Of a stretch of DNA of 64,000 nucleotides, positions 33,991 through 45,650 are shown one piece after another. The stretch is from positions 87,411,889-87,475,888 of the forward strand of contig CM057829.1 in the NCBI GenBank assembly GCA_030068075.1. The letters are read 5' to 3'. Under the pieces are notes generated by a model. That model was not told where the DNA came from, searched no databases, and worked only from the letters and a program-made list of their open reading frames with translations. Each line of letters starts with the position of its first letter. Position 1 is the first letter of the stretch. The translations under genes and the position numbers were made by a program. This stretch comes from Paguma larvata. Lineage: Eukaryota > Chordata > Mammalia > Carnivora > Viverridae.

Positions 33991-34099
33991 GGCGTCGATA
34001 TTGCAGGGACGTGAACACACGGGCATTTCCCAAAGGACAGACCCATGTTCAACCCATTAGGATTCTTAGAGTAATCAGAGTTGGAAGGGAACGGTAAAT

Positions 34100-34180
34100 T
34101 GACAATCTTTCTTTTTTTTCTTTTCTTTCTTTCTTTTTTTCTTTTTATTATTTTTTTTTTAAGAGAGAGAGAGAGAGAAT
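34100..34180. repeat. Low-complexity T/CT run plus (GA)n
   Basis: TTTCTTTTTTTTCTTTTC-like pyrimidine stretch followed by (GA)n; may be a relic of an antisense SINE tail, but no SINE body follows. Confidence 0.6.
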
Positions 34181-34339
34181 TTTGGCAGAAAGAGGAAAAA
34201 AGTGGAGTGGGCACTGTGGGTAGGAGGAAACCGGCACAAAGCGAGGCAGGGGAGCAGGAAAAGGCAGAGGGTGAAGCGGGTTTGCGCCGGGCCTGAGAAC
34301 AGGAGCCCGCGCCGCACAAGGCTGCTAGAGGGGCCTGCG

Positions 34340-34590
34340 TACAGAGTTAATTGGTAGAGGATCTTGAAGAAGTTTTAATTAGATTCAAAAGGCAATTAAG
34401 AGCCATTGTAAGGGAGTGATCTGATGAAAATAATGCTTCAGAAAGGAAGAGAGTTGGCGCCGTGTGTCAGATAGATTAGAGGATGAAAAGCAGAGAGGTT
34501 AGCCAGGGGGCCGCAGGAGCGGTCCTGACGCAAAGTTGCCAGGGAAGTCTGAGACAGGCAGGCAGGTGATGGTACTGAGATGGCTGTAGG
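34340..34590 (-). mobile_element. LINE-2 internal fragment, antisense (probable)
   Basis: 'GCAATTAAGAGCCATTGTAAGGGAGTGATCTGATGAAAATAATGCTTCAGAAAGGA' followed by 'AGGATG...CAGAGAGGTTAGCCAGG' resembles the familiar L2 internal phrase in reverse orientation. Divergent. Confidence 0.5.
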
Positions 34591-34710
34591 GGCTAGAAGG
34601 AGAGAGAAAGAATTGTGAGACCATGATTACATTCTTGGGGCATCAGATGGACAAGAAGAAATGGGAACAAAGAAATTGTGTTCAGTCTGAAATGTACTAG
34701 TTTCACTAGT

Positions 34711-34782
34711 CTCTCTGTCTCTCTGTCTCTCTCTCTCTCACACACACGCACGCACACACGCACGCACACACACGCACACACA
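34711..34782. repeat. (CT)n/(CA)n compound microsatellite
   Basis: CTCTCTGTCTCTCTGTCTCT-type run continuing into an impure ACACACGCACGCACAC run. Confidence 0.9.
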
Positions 34783-36390
34783 GTACCACAAAGTCATCAC
34801 GGTAGCAGGTTTTCCAGCAACGACTTACCTATTTGATGCACCTACCTCTAAGGCTAAGCCAGTAACATCAACTTAGTATCAATTCCGGAAATTTTTATTA
34901 GGCATCTATCATATGTTAGACCCTTTCCTAAACGATATCTCTAGAACTGAGCTGGGAAGCATAGGAAGGAAGAGAGAACAAACATACAACTGTTCATACA
35001 GTCTTTTCACACATCCTTTTTCATGCATACTAGGCGCCAACCACGTGAGAAATCTTTATAGACAGACCACAGCCGGGGTTCTCGTAACTTCCCAGAAGTC
35101 CCGCTAAAGGCCTATCACTTCTTTCCTCATGCTTTTTCTACTACATAGTTTCATCTAAATCTTCACTTGCTTCTAAGGGAGTTTAAGAAGTCTGTTTTCA
35201 AGAAATTTAGATATGCATTAAACTTTCCTTCTTTAACACATTGAGCATCTAAACCAACGAGGGGTTAGATTCGGGGATAATATATTTGTTTATATTTACT
35301 ACTACCTCCCAGTTAAAGTGCACAAACCCTTTTCCAAGGTTTCCTCGGAAAACTTTGGAGAAAAATAATAATAATAGGAGCGGTGTAGCAGATTTCTTCG
35401 AGTCCAGAAGAAAGGAGGCCGGTGGACCACGAGTCCGTGGATAGTCTCTTGAATACGGTATAAAGTACGTGAGCGTGCCGGCTTTCAGAGAGCATGAGTG
35501 ACTTCCATATGGTTTCTCTTCCTCTTCTGGATGCCTCGGGTAGTCAGCCCCATTGCTTGCTTTTACTTTCCACTTCCCACGTAGAAGTGCGCTAACCAGA
35601 CAGCCTCAATTTTTTTTCTTTTTCTGGGAAGCTCCGTTTTTCAGAAAAGAACTTTGCACTGGAAAATGTTTGTTAGACATGAATATTTGGGAGACACTGA
35701 AGAAAAACATGAGAAACCATTTTCTGCAATATTAGACAGGGTAAGATTTAGTCCTAATTGGTTAAGGGCATGAGAGTTTTCCGGAGTCCTTTTTAAAAGC
35801 GCTTTTTCAGATGTAAACATGCTCCTCCCGGCGCACGCCACCCCCTGAAATATTTTACAAAATGCGTCCTGTAAAACCCTCTCAGGGGCAACCGGGCGGA
35901 CAGAGGAGGTGGCTGGCTCTGGGTGAGAGGGTGCACACGTGTACAGTGGAGGACCCGCCGGGGCCGCCCGCCTCTCCTCTGGGCCTGTCATCACCACGGT
36001 TAATTTGGAAAGAAGAGAAAGAGCTAGTATAAAATAGTACGGCATGGGGGCTGAGCGATTAGAATGATCCGTATAGTGGAGTACCATTCTAGAACTCAGC
36101 TAAACAAATGTTTCTGAAAGAGTGTCAGGTAGCATCAATTTGAATGCCATCTTAATCCGATGACAAAGTATAGAATTCTCTTTATAATTTTGCAGTAGCT
36201 CCTACAGAAAGATCTGAAGGAATATATCACCAATACCTGCCTACCTACCACACTGCTTGAGAAATCGAACATTGCCAGTGTGTTATTTGTCCCTCAGTTA
36301 TGGCTCCCCGGTGGCCTTCTCCTCTCCTCTCCTCAAGTAACTGCTATCCTACTACTTAGTATTTTCTACCCATTGATGCCTTTATATTCT
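34783..36390. other. Intergenic, no gene seen
   Basis: Unique AT-rich sequence with a small GC patch at about 35825-35990. Frames at 35641-36087 (-) and 34913-35107 (+) have no recognisable domain. Confidence 0.45.
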
Positions 36391-36430
36391 TACACATACA
36401 TTTTTATTCTTACACATACATTTTTATTCT
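36391..36430. repeat. 20-bp tandem duplication
   Basis: TACACATACATTTTTATTCT occurs twice in perfect tandem (36391-36410 and 36411-36430), a recent slippage event. Confidence 0.9.
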
Positions 36431-36483
36431 TAAGAGTTTTTTATGTTTTTCAAACTTTGTATAAATGATTTAAAACTTTTGAG

Positions 36484-36676
36484 GGGCACCTGGGTGGCTC
36501 AGTAAGTTATGCGTCTGACTCTTGGTTTCAGCTCAGGTCATGATCTCAGGTTTTGTGAGATTGTGCCCCATGGTGGGCTCTGTGATGACAGCACGGAGCC
36601 TGCTTGGGATTCTCTCTCCCTCTCTTTCTTTCTCTCTAACCCTACCCCCCCCCATAAACAAATAAACTTTTAAAAA
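36484..36676 (+). mobile_element. CAN SINE
   Basis: GGCACCTGGGTGGCTCAGTAAG head, TCAGCTCAGGTCATGATCTC, CT-rich stretch and AAACAAATAAAC tail. An ACTTTTGA-type duplication flanks it imperfectly. Confidence 0.88.
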
Positions 36677-37189
36677 AACCTTTTGAATAAACCACACTTT
36701 ATAAAAAAATGTTAAAGACCTCAAATGCAAAAGACCGATGTCTTTGGTTACAATGTTATCCTGTTCAGACTTATATAATGTCATATTGGCTCAAAGGCCT
36801 GTATGGCGATTCTAATGGCCTATAGCTATTCTAAACCAGTTATGCTTTCAAAAATTGAAGCTCCATAGGATATAGTAAAAGGCAGAATGGATAGCAATTG
36901 CAATACTTACGTTTTGCCTTTTTCAATAAGCAAAACCTATATATTTTACAAATGATCACCTTCGTTGTTTACAGAAGCCAAATAGACTACTATATGTGTG
37001 TGCTTACAAATAACCGTATGTCCTAATACTTGCCACTTCAAAAATATTTATTTCCCAATGGGAAGCATGATTTTCTCATTTTGATACTTTTATTGGTATT
37101 AAATGGTTCAGGAAGGATTCTATTTACATGAGTCAAGAGAATTTGGAAAGAAGAAGGTATAGTAGTTTCCTTCCAAACAATGAATAAAA
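36677..37189. other. Intergenic, nothing recognised
   Basis: AT-rich, no exon or named repeat. Confidence 0.4.
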
Positions 37190-37645
37190 ACAACGGTGAG
37201 GTAGGTTGTTTCCAGAGACGGTCCCAACAATGGCCCCCATCCCGCACACTCTGTGCAATGAGGTTTGGCCGTTTTCTCATCACATGGTGGAATTATTCTA
37301 TTCCACCAGTCCTATCTAAGTTCGGCTGGCCCCCTGGCTTTGATCAAGAAAATGAGGCCATAGAAACGCCTCTACACAGCTTATAACACTAAGATTTAAG
37401 AGTCCGCGTGATTTCTGCTTTTGAACTCTTGGACCCCTGAGGGGAGAGAAGAGATGAGATGCCTCGGCCAACAACCTGGCTGAACCCAAGCCCAGCCAGT
37501 CAGCTAGCCGAAGGCAGCTACGAGTGACGGCAGGCAAGAACAGAAGAATGGGCCAAACAGTCCAGAGTCGTGAGAAATAATAAATCATTGTTGTTTTAAG
37601 CCATACATTTTGAGGTAATTGCAATGCAGCAATATATAACTGAAA
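37190..37645 (+). mobile_element. MaLR solo LTR (MLT1-like)
   Basis: Contains 'TTCGGCTGGCCCCCTGGCTTTGATCAA', '…CAAGCCCAGCCAGTCAGC', and near the end 'AATAATAAATCATTGTTGTTTTAAGCCA', the characteristic MLT1 poly(A)-signal region, then 'GCAGCAATATATAACTGAAA'. Old non-coding relic. Confidence 0.65.
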
Positions 37646-37727
37646 GAAAGAGGAATATGAGGATGGGTTTGCACTATAGGTGTGGCGTAGTTGCACTGTA
37701 AGGTGGTCATTAAAAAAAAATGCTCAT

Positions 37728-37941
37728 GGGGCGCCTGGGTGGCTCAGTTGGTTAAGCGGCCGACTTTGGCTCAGGTCATGATCTCACAGTCTGTGAGTTC
37801 AAGCCCCGCGTCGGGCTCTGTGCTGATGGCTCAGAGCCTGGAGCCTGCTACGGATTCTGTGTCTCCCTCTCTCTCTGCCCTTCCCCGGCTCGCACTCTGT
37901 CTCTGTGTCTCAAAAATAAAAAAACATTAAAAAAAATTTTT
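37728..37941 (+). mobile_element. CAN SINE (felid type, well preserved)
   Basis: GGGGCGCCTGGGTGGCTCAG head, GCCCCGCGTCGGGCTCTGTG, CTCAGAGCCTGGAGCCTGC and CAAAAATAAAAAAAC tail. AAAAATGCTCA at 37716-37726 and 37942-37952 is the target duplication. Confidence 0.92.
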
Positions 37942-38545
37942 AAAAATGCTCACAAAAGAAAGTCTTTCCAGTTCTGCATCTTAGTAAAACTAAATATTTG
38001 AAAATTCATAGGGTGCCTTCCTACCAATTCACAGTCCTCTGAGGTATGTCAGTTATGAGTGAGACTTTACACTAGATGAAAATTTTCAACCAACCAGGTC
38101 AAATGACACTGCACTTACAGCTAAGTGTGCGGGGAACCCGGAACTATTCTGACATTGGTAGTGTTTACAATTACCACAAGGAGTTTATACTCTGAGGATA
38201 CAAATCTGTACCAGTTTCCAGGACAACAAAAGCATATGAATATTATGTGTAAGCTGACTCAGAATTCTTAGTTGAAAGAGAATTCAAAGCTAAGAAGAGT
38301 AATATAAGAAAATGATTTAGCAGCATTTAATAAGATGAGGAGATGTGAGCTGGCAGAAGAAGAGGGCTGATACTTTACCGAGGGAACAACTGGAAAAGGC
38401 AAGGGAAGCTTGCCCTTCTTAGGAAATGGGTGGGAGGAGTAGTTATAGGAATATCTTCTTCAGAATACTAGTATGACTATTAGAACTCTTCCATTTGCAT
38501 GTCAGTGAAACTAAATAAAGGAGGCTTAACCCCCACCCCAACCCC

Positions 38546-38548
<3 letters not shown>
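37942..38548. other. Intergenic, no gene seen
   Basis: Unique; contains a perfect octamer ATTTGCAT at 38493-38500 with no other supporting motif. Confidence 0.4.

Positions 38549-38591
<43 letters not shown>
38549..38591. repeat. (CA)n microsatellite
   Basis: About 43 bases of uninterrupted AC/CA. Confidence 0.95.
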
Positions 38592-38593
<2 letters not shown>

Positions 38594-38854
38594 TAATAAA
38601 AAATAAAACAAGGAATTTATTGGATCATGCAACACAGAACTTCTGAAATGACTTCACCCAGGGGGACAAATGGCATCGTCAGGAATGAGTCAGGTTCTCT
38701 TCATCTCCTGACAGGCGAACTCATTCCGGTGACCAGAACTGTTGGCTTCATGATAGAAGTTAGGTTCGTATTCTGTACTACAAAGAGCCTCATCTTGAAG
38801 AGTTCCTCCTGAGGCCAAGAATTAGTCTTAGTGGTCACTCTTTTTATTTTATTT

Positions 38855-39079
38855 TTACATTTTTTTAATGTTTGTTTACTTTTGAGAGAAAGAGAGAGAC
38901 AGAGAGACAGAGTGCTAGCAGGAAAGTGGCAAAGAGACAGGGAGATGCCGAATCTGAAGCAGGCTCCAGGCTCTGAGCTGTCCGCACAGAGCCCAATTTG
39001 GGGCTCAAACTTGTGAATCGTGAGATCATGACCTGAGCTGAAGTCGGATGCTTAACTTACTGGGCCACCCAAGCGCCCC
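38855..39079 (-). mobile_element. CAN SINE, antisense
   Basis: TTTTAATGTTTGTTTACTTTTGAGAG (tail side) to GGGCCACCCAAGCGCCCC (head side). Confidence 0.88.
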
Positions 39080-39100
39080 AAATAACATGAGCATTCTTTT

Positions 39101-39289
39101 TTTTTTTTTTTTAATGTTTATTTATTTTTGAGAGAGAGTGAGAGCGAGCAGGGGAGGGGCAGAGATAGGGAGAGAGGATTTGAAGCAGGTGCTGCGCTAT
39201 CAGCCGACACAGGGCTCAAACTCACAAAACATGAGATCATGATCTGAGCCGAAGTCAGATACTTAACGACTGAGCCACTCAGGTGCCCC
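39101..39289 (-). mobile_element. CAN SINE, antisense
   Basis: TTAATGTTTATTTATTTTTGAGAG to GAGCCACTCAGGTGCCCC. CATTCTTTT flanks both sides (39092-39100 and 39293-39301). Confidence 0.9.
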
Positions 39290-39316
39290 TGCTCATTCTT
39301 TTTAAACAGTCACTGT

Positions 39317-39339
39317 GGTGTGTATGTGTGTGTGCGCGC

Positions 39340-39370
<31 letters not shown>
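39317..39370. repeat. (GT)n with GCGCGCG core
   Basis: Alternating purine-pyrimidine tract including GTGCGCGCGCGTGTG, a pattern favourable to Z-DNA. Confidence 0.9.
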
Positions 39371-39372
<2 letters not shown>

Positions 39373-39463
39373 TGTGTAAGAGTCGCAGCGCTCTGACTGG
39401 TCAGTCCTGAGTTCATATGCCAACTTCTAAACGCAAGGAATCAGCTCCGTCTAAACCATTTGT

Positions 39464-39682
39464 TGGGGGCGCCTGGGTGGCTCAGTCGGTTGAGTGGCCG
39501 ACTTCGGCTCAGGTCATGATCTCACGGTCTGTGGGTTCGAGCCCCGCATCGGGCTCTGTGCTGACGGCTCATCAGAGCCTGAAGCCTGCTTCGGATTCTG
39601 TGTCTCCCTCTCTCTCTGCCCTTCCCATGCTCACGCTCTGTCTCTATGTCTCTCGAAAATAAATAAACGTTAAAAAAAAAAT
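39464..39682 (+). mobile_element. CAN SINE, young-looking
   Basis: Near-consensus body with ATAAATAAACGTTAAAAAAA tail. Perfect 12-bp duplication TAAACCATTTGT at 39452-39463 and 39683-39694. Confidence 0.94.
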
Positions 39683-39866
39683 TAAACCATTTGTCCCTAG
39701 AGTCCAAGAGGGGTATTTTCCCAAAGAAAGTCAGGGGGTGGTGTAAGAAGGGTTAAAAGGCAGCATGAACAGAGGGGGGGAAAATGAATAAAGAAAAATA
39801 ATGTTTACTATAAACAATGCACTTTTAATACAGTAATGCTTATATTTTTAAAATGTCCCCAGGCTA

Positions 39867-40059
39867 GGAGCGCCTGGGTGGCTCTGTCAGTTAGGCGTCC
39901 GATGTCTGCTCAGGTCATGATCTCGCAGTTCATGAGTTCAAGCCCTGCATTGGGCTGTCTGCTGTCAGCATAGGAGCCTGCTTCGGAGCCTCTGCCCACC
40001 CTCTCTCTGCCCTCCCCTGCTTGCTCGCTCTCAAAACTAAAAAAACATTTAAAAAAATC
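39867..40059 (+). mobile_element. CAN SINE
   Basis: AGCGCCTGGGTGGCTCTGTC head, CTGCTCAGGTCATGATCTCG and an AAAACATTTAAAAAAATC tail. A second copy follows only a few bases later. Confidence 0.88.
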
Positions 40060-40061
40060 TC

Positions 40062-40280
40062 TAGGGGCGCCTGGGTGGCTCAGTCAACAATTAGGCGTGA
40101 GACATCTGCTCAAGTCATAATCTTGCCTCCTGTCAGGCTCTGCGCTGACAGCTCAGAGCCTGGAGCCTGCTTGGAATTCTGTGTCTCCTTCTCTCTCCAT
40201 CCCTCCCCTGCTCATGCTCTGTGTGTCTCTCCTTCTCTCAAAACTAAACATTAAATTTTTTTTAATTAAAAAAGAAAATT
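40062..40280 (+). mobile_element. CAN SINE, head-to-tail with the previous copy
   Basis: GGGGCGCCTGGGTGGCTCAG head, slightly altered A box (CAACAATTAGGCGTGAGAC) and an AAACTAAACATTAAATTTTT tail. It apparently landed in or beside the tail of the copy before it. Confidence 0.88.
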
Positions 40281-41387
40281 TTTTAGGCTAAGACCTAAAA
40301 GTAAGGGTACTTGCAGAACTCTTTCTATCTTGACTTAGCAACTTAAAAAAAAAAAAAAAAAAGGTTATATCATTATTTAAGTGAGTTACAAAAGTGAACG
40401 TTATTAGTCTCTTAACCTACGGTTTCCCTATTTCTTACTGCAGAGGTAAGAATACGCTTCTCTAGAAAACTCCTCTTAGAAGATTAAAAGATTTCATCTA
40501 AAAATGTACTTATTTGAAATTCCACAACAATCTTAACGAAAAAAATATTATCTGCATAATTACATTAAATGGCTTCTGGAATACATTACCACTAATGATG
40601 CTAATAGAGTTAGTCCAGATGCAAACTATAAAAACATCCATTATCTTTTGTCCTTGAAGGAACTTCAAAAATTGCTTTTTTTTTCTTGTAGGAAGATGAC
40701 TAACGTTATACTCTAATTTCTTGTATGTTGTTTTGTAAACTGTCCTACAGAGCCTCGATATCTCACAGAAGTTTCTCGAATGATTGAGAAACCATATCCC
40801 ATAATTTTTTTTACTTTTTTCTCTGGCTCAATTTCAGATCCAACTGATTTAATGAACATAGTAGCCAACATATAAATCTGATTTTTATTTTTTTGTCCCA
40901 GTTTGTATTCAGCCATTAGGTAAGATGGAAACGACAGAAACATTTTCTATTATTTTAAAAATTCAGTTACCATTATTGGTAATGCATAAGGTTGAAATAG
41001 ATTTCCTTGCACATTTATAAAAAATGTTTTACAAAACATTGTAAAAAAATTTACAAAAAATGTTGGCAATGGTCAAGTAACCTAAATATGCTGGGTCTCG
41101 AGTTCACAAAAAGCAAAAAGTCCTACAAAAGCGATGTTTGTTGAAGAAGAAAGTAGGATGTTTGTAAGGCAAGCAAGTGCAGAGTGATAGAGAAGCCTAC
41201 ACATATTAAGTCTCAGTGAAGGACTAGATCTCTTCAATAAGGAACATAATGCAAACTGGCACTAGCTGTAGGGTATCCTATGACATGGTCATTAGTACAT
41301 ATACGATGTTTTGAATCTAGTTAATAAAATGTCTTCATCTTCTCATATATAATTTTAGGTCACAAGCTTTTTTTGGCCTTGTTGGAA
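40281..41387. other. Intergenic, no gene seen
   Basis: AT-rich, with a poly(A) run at about 40344-40361; two ATGCAAAC octamer variants (near 40618 and 41249). No exon recognised. Confidence 0.45.
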
Positions 41388-42090
41388 AATGTATTAGTCA
41401 ACCAAGTTTCTCTAGAAAAATGAAACCATATGTTTGTATGTCTACATGTATACATAAATATCTATACAATATTAAAAGGAGTTGGCTCAGGGACCATGGA
41501 GGCCGGCAAATACAAAAATCTGCAGGGTGGGCTGACGGGGTGGAGGCCCAGGAAAACTAGTGTTCCGGTTTGTGTCCAATGGTGGTTTGCTGTAGAACCA
41601 GAAAGAGCCAAAGTTGCAGAAAAAACCCAAAGGCACAGGTCCCTGGGTAGCTCAGTCAGGTAAGTATCTGACTCTTGATTTTGGCTCAGGTTATGATCTC
41701 ACAGTTCATGAGTTCGAGCCCCACATTGGGCTCTGCACTGGTGGTGCAGAGCCTACTTGAGATTCTCTCTCTCTACCTCTCTCTCTGCCCCTCCCCATGT
41801 TTGCTCTCTCTCTCCAAATCAATAAATAAACTTAAAAAAAAAAAAAAAGGCCAAAAGCAGCATGTTGGAGAAATACTCTCTTGCTTGGGGGGAGGCCGAG
41901 CTTTTTATTCTATTCAGGCCTTCAACTGGTTGCATAAGGCCCATCTATAATATGGGGGGCATTTTGCTTTACTCAAAGTCCACTGATTTAAATGTTAATC
42001 TCAACAAATAATACACTCAGAATAATGTTCGATCAAATATCTGGGCACCTAGAGGTGCCAAATTGACACATAAAATAAACCATCACAAGT
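41388..42090 (-). mobile_element. MaLR/ERVL-type solo LTR, antisense, split by a SINE
   Basis: Read on the minus strand it starts TTGTGATGGTTTATTTTATG and ends near TTGGTTGACTAATAC, with inner phrases matching a common mammalian solo LTR ('CACATAAAATAAACCATCACA', 'CTTTACTCAAAGTCCACTGATTTAAATGTTAATCTC', 'GGCCTTCAACTGGTTG', here as on the + strand). The SINE at about 41630 interrupts it. Exact family not assigned. Confidence 0.6.
41630..41848 (+). mobile_element. CAN SINE
   Basis: TCCCTGGGTAGCTCAGTCAG head, TGGCTCAGGTTATGATCTC and an AATAAATAAACTT tail. GCCAAAG-type sequences flank it (about 41607 and 41849). It lies within the solo LTR. Confidence 0.85.
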
Positions 42091-42813
42091 GTACCCCTTA
42101 TAAACCTGGCATCCCTACACAGGTTCTGAAACTGTACTTAATCTCCAAAGAAAGAAACTAAGGTCAGATCTCCACCCAGCATGATACGAGTACCCTGCAG
42201 ACGATGAAAAAGCCACTGACACTTTCCCCAGAAGAAAGTGCACAGTCCTTCAATAACGTTTAGTCTTCTTGATACCCTGTAATGTGAATCCTACGATGTA
42301 AAAATTAACAATACTTAAACACTATGATATAAAGTCAACATGTCTTATTACATGACAAGGAGATAAGAGAGAGACTCAAACAAAGTTGTTTGCTATCTTA
42401 ATACACAAACATCTTCATAATGAAACAGGAGTAAGTACTCGTGACAACAAGCCCTTGTTTTTGTAACTGGTCACGTGGTCGCAGCTGGTATTCATGACTG
42501 CCTCCTTCCACTATCCATTTGGTATTCCCTCTGCCTTTAGCAAGCGCCTCTGCTGGTCTTGGTTATTTACGTGGTGAGGTGACCCAAACCTTCATTCCTG
42601 ACCGTGTATTAGCACACGGGGCATTTCTAGAACAATTAGGGAAATCTAGGCCAGGGAGGGGAAAATGTCCAAATAAGTGGCTTGTTCTAATGTGGTATAA
42701 TCTTATTTTACTAAAAATGTTGTAAACATTACAGCACCTATTTTTTTCCTTCAGTGTTCAAAGGGCTTTGGACCTATTATCTATGTAACTTTAGTTCTGT
42801 GCCAGTCAGGCAT
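42091..42813. other. Intergenic, no gene seen
   Basis: Unique sequence; no exon or named repeat. Confidence 0.4.
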
Positions 42814-42928
42814 TTATTGTTATTTTGATTTATTTTTTAAGTAAGCTCTATGTCCAATGGAGGGCTTGAACTCACGACTCTGAGATCAAGAGTCACATGC
42901 TCTACACACTGAGGCGGCCGGGCGCCCC
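42814..42928 (-). mobile_element. CAN SINE, antisense, short/older
   Basis: TTTTAAGTAAGCTCTATG to GAGGCGGCCGGGCGCCCC; lacks the CT-rich stretch. CAGTCAGGCAT at 42803-42813 and 42929-42939 is the perfect 11-bp duplication. Confidence 0.85.
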
Positions 42929-42939
42929 CAGTCAGGCAT

Positions 42940-43496
42940 ATTTTTACGGCATAAAAACCTCCACCTGTACATACGCTGGCTTTAGAGGGCGTGTATCAGA
43001 CGATGCTGAGAAATAAATTATCCTTTTCGTTTGTTTTTTCATCAAGAACATTTCCAGTTTTCCAAGGAAAGCCCGAATGCTATTACACATTCGTGTACCT
43101 ATCCCATATATGTAGCACGTGAAGATAAGTGCTCGGTTTTATGGGAATGTAAATCTGATGCCCTTCACCAACGTTGAATTCATAGTTGGGAGTTTCGTGT
43201 TTCAATTAAGTAATTAAAACTTGTTGAAATGAAATATCATCTTTAAATTGCCATAATTCAAAATAAAGTATCACACGTAATTAAAAAATAGACTAGAAAA
43301 AGATGGAAAGAAGAGAGTTTGCAAAAAGGGATGATAAATCTGAAAGTAATAAATTAAGATGACTTTCAAAATAGATGGGACATTAAGAGAAAATAAAACT
43401 GCCTTTAAAAACATCGCCTGTCTTATAAAACTTGGATCTTAAGAGCCTTGCCTTATACTGGAGACAGGCCAAGCTGTGTATAATCTCCAAAATTTG
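42940..43496. other. Intergenic, nothing recognised
   Basis: AT-rich, no exon or named repeat. Confidence 0.4.
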
Positions 43497-44035
43497 TTCG
43501 GGAAATATTTATTGAGCACCTACTCTGTGCCAGGTATTATTCTAATTCCCGGGAGACAAAGCAGTGAACAAACAAAGCCCTGTACTTAGAGAGGTAAATA
43601 TTATAGACGGGGTGGATATGAGTTGACAAACACATAGTATGTCAGATAGTCGTAAGTGCTATAAATAAAGGTACAGGGTACAAGGGTAGTGGTTGATAGG
43701 TGGGACAGAATATGCGAGTTTATCAATGGTCAATAAGGGCCTCTCTGCACAGGCAATATTTGAGCAAACCCCTGAGGAAAGCGAGAGCTGGAACGGTGGG
43801 CGATACGGGGGAAGAGCATTACAGCAAGGAGCAGGCGCAGAGGTCGAGGTGGGGGGCGGCTGGAGAGAGAAGAGCCTAGAGGATAAGGGTTTGGGTTTCT
43901 ATTCTGGAGGGTTTTAAGCAAACAAATGACACGATGTGAGCATGGTTTAAAAGGAGTATGTGGATGTGGGGATTAGCTGTGAGGAAACGAGGAAGGGAGC
44001 AGTGAGACGGGGGGTAATAATCCAACTGGACTGCT
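43497..44035 (-). mobile_element. LINE-2, antisense
   Basis: 'ATATTTATTGAGCACCTACTCTGTGCCAGG' then 'ACAAAGCAGTGAACAAACAAAGCCCTG', '…GGCAATATTTGAGCAAACCCCTGAGGAAAG' and 'GGGTTTCTATTCTGGAGGGTTTTAAGCA' follow the L2 consensus in reverse. Non-coding here. Confidence 0.7.
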
Positions 44036-44389
44036 CATTTTGTCATATTTCAGTCTGCGGTGGGTCTACCCTTATGGATTTGGAGGCTCCAATACTAACC
44101 AAAGCACTTCCGCTTCAAAGGAATATTAAGATATTTCGGTTTCCACGTTTCTAAAATTTATATATAAACATAATTGCATCCCTTACAAAGGTCCGATACG
44201 CTACATGCGGAAAAGAAAAGTTAAAGAAACGAAGACAGAACACAACCACCAAATAAGGAATGTATCATTGAGAGGCGTGGTAGTAACTCATTTCAGATTA
44301 CCATGCCAGGTATTTAGTATCTCAGTGTATGGGGTTGTTATTATTATTATCATTATTGTTATCAATGTATAGAGTTCGTACTGCTTACA

Positions 44390-44540
44390 CTAGTTTGGAC
44401 ACCTGGGATGCTTGTCGGAAATGTTGTTTTCTGGGTTCTCTCTAGGCTCGGAATCTCCAGGGGCTTGGGAGCTACAAATGTACATTTTAAACAAACTCCC
44501 AGATGATTCTTCCATATAGTCATGTTGAAACCAGCAAACC
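44390..44540. mobile_element. MER5-like MITE (probable)
   Basis: 'CTCGGAATCTCCAGGGGCTTGGGAGCTACAAATGTACATTTTAAACAAACTCCCAGATGATTC' is the MER5 right-half pattern. Confidence 0.5.
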
Positions 44541-44799
44541 TCAGAGTAACGGAAGAGTCTTAGTTGGACTATTAAGATTAAAAACAGGGAGGATTATATT
44601 CTATTACTTTATCTCGACTCCCTTTTTTAATCGGGTAGGATATGAATAAAAGAAAATTAAAATCCCATTGCTCTGCCATAATTCTAAGAAAAACAAGGAG
44701 CTAAACTATAATAAAAATTGAAGAAGGATATGCTTTGTTAATGAGACGACAATAAAAAAGCATTAGAATGAGAGCTTTATAGTAAGAATGACCTTAGGA

Positions 44800-44915
44800 A
44801 GCTTGTGGAACAACTTTCTTATTTTACACATGAGGAAATCGAGACACAGAAAAGTTAAATAACAGCTACAATGTGGCGCAGTCCAGGCTGGATTCCTCAG
44901 GCTTCTGTTCTCTTT
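44800..44915 (-). mobile_element. MIR fragment, antisense
   Basis: 'TTATTTTACACATGAGGAAATCGAGACACAGAAAAGTTAAATAAC' followed by 'CAGTCCAGGCTGGATTC' is the classical MIR core in reverse. Confidence 0.7.
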
Positions 44916-45229
44916 CTGTTGTTTCCATTCCTACACTATCAATTATCTAGGGCCGTTTCAATTAGTTTATCCTATCTCTTATTTCCTACAGAATTGGGAA
45001 TATTCTGGTGATAGGGATATTTGGGAAAATCTTTTTATTTTCCAAAGGATGAAATACAAAGACAGGGGATCCTCCTAAAAATTCTGAGCCTAAACCACCG
45101 GATCAGTAATACAATTCTTTGTAAAGAATGAAGATCTTATTTCCTCTTATGTTATCTTGACATATTTCGGCTACTTACAGTGAGCTCGAACATGGGTGGA
45201 AAATTGCGGTATCCGGGGTATTATGGTTC
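44916..45229. other. Intergenic, nothing recognised
   Basis: No exon or repeat identified. Confidence 0.4.
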
Positions 45230-45650
45230 AGAATTCTTTGTCCCCAACGCCTTTGGCTATGACCTATAATGGCTCCCTGAAGGAGAGTAGCCCTGGTGCC
45301 TGATGACTGGACTTGGCCACATGCCTGGCTTTGGCCAACAGGATGTGAGCAGACCTAAGTGGACCTAAGTGTCCACTTCGACACTTACAGATGTGCTTCA
45401 CCTTGCTGCCATTTCTCGTCCATCATGCCCTTTGCCACTGGAAGGGCACATCCCAGTTAGGGTCTTCTCCTTCAGCCTGGGTCCTGGATGGAGCAGAGTT
45501 GAACCTGAACTACATCCTGGAGGTAGCTACAGAAATCAACCCACAGTGGCTAACATGCCGCATGACTGAGAAATATATGTTCTTGGAAGCCACTGGTATT
45601 TTTGAGGTTGTGATTCACTGTAGTCTGATAAAAGCCGATACATAAATGCT
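45230..45650 (+). mobile_element. MaLR solo LTR (MLT1-like)
   Basis: 'GGCTTTGGCCAACAGGATGTGAGCAGAC', '…GTCCTGGATGGAGCAGAGTTGAACC' and 'CACTGGTATTTTTGAGGTTGTG…GATAAAAGCCGATACATAAA' follow the MLT1 order. Overlapping short + frames within it are not genes. Confidence 0.7.

Noticed and set aside
34720..34782. CRISPR-like or regulated repeat array
   Set aside because: It is a simple CT/CA microsatellite without spacers.
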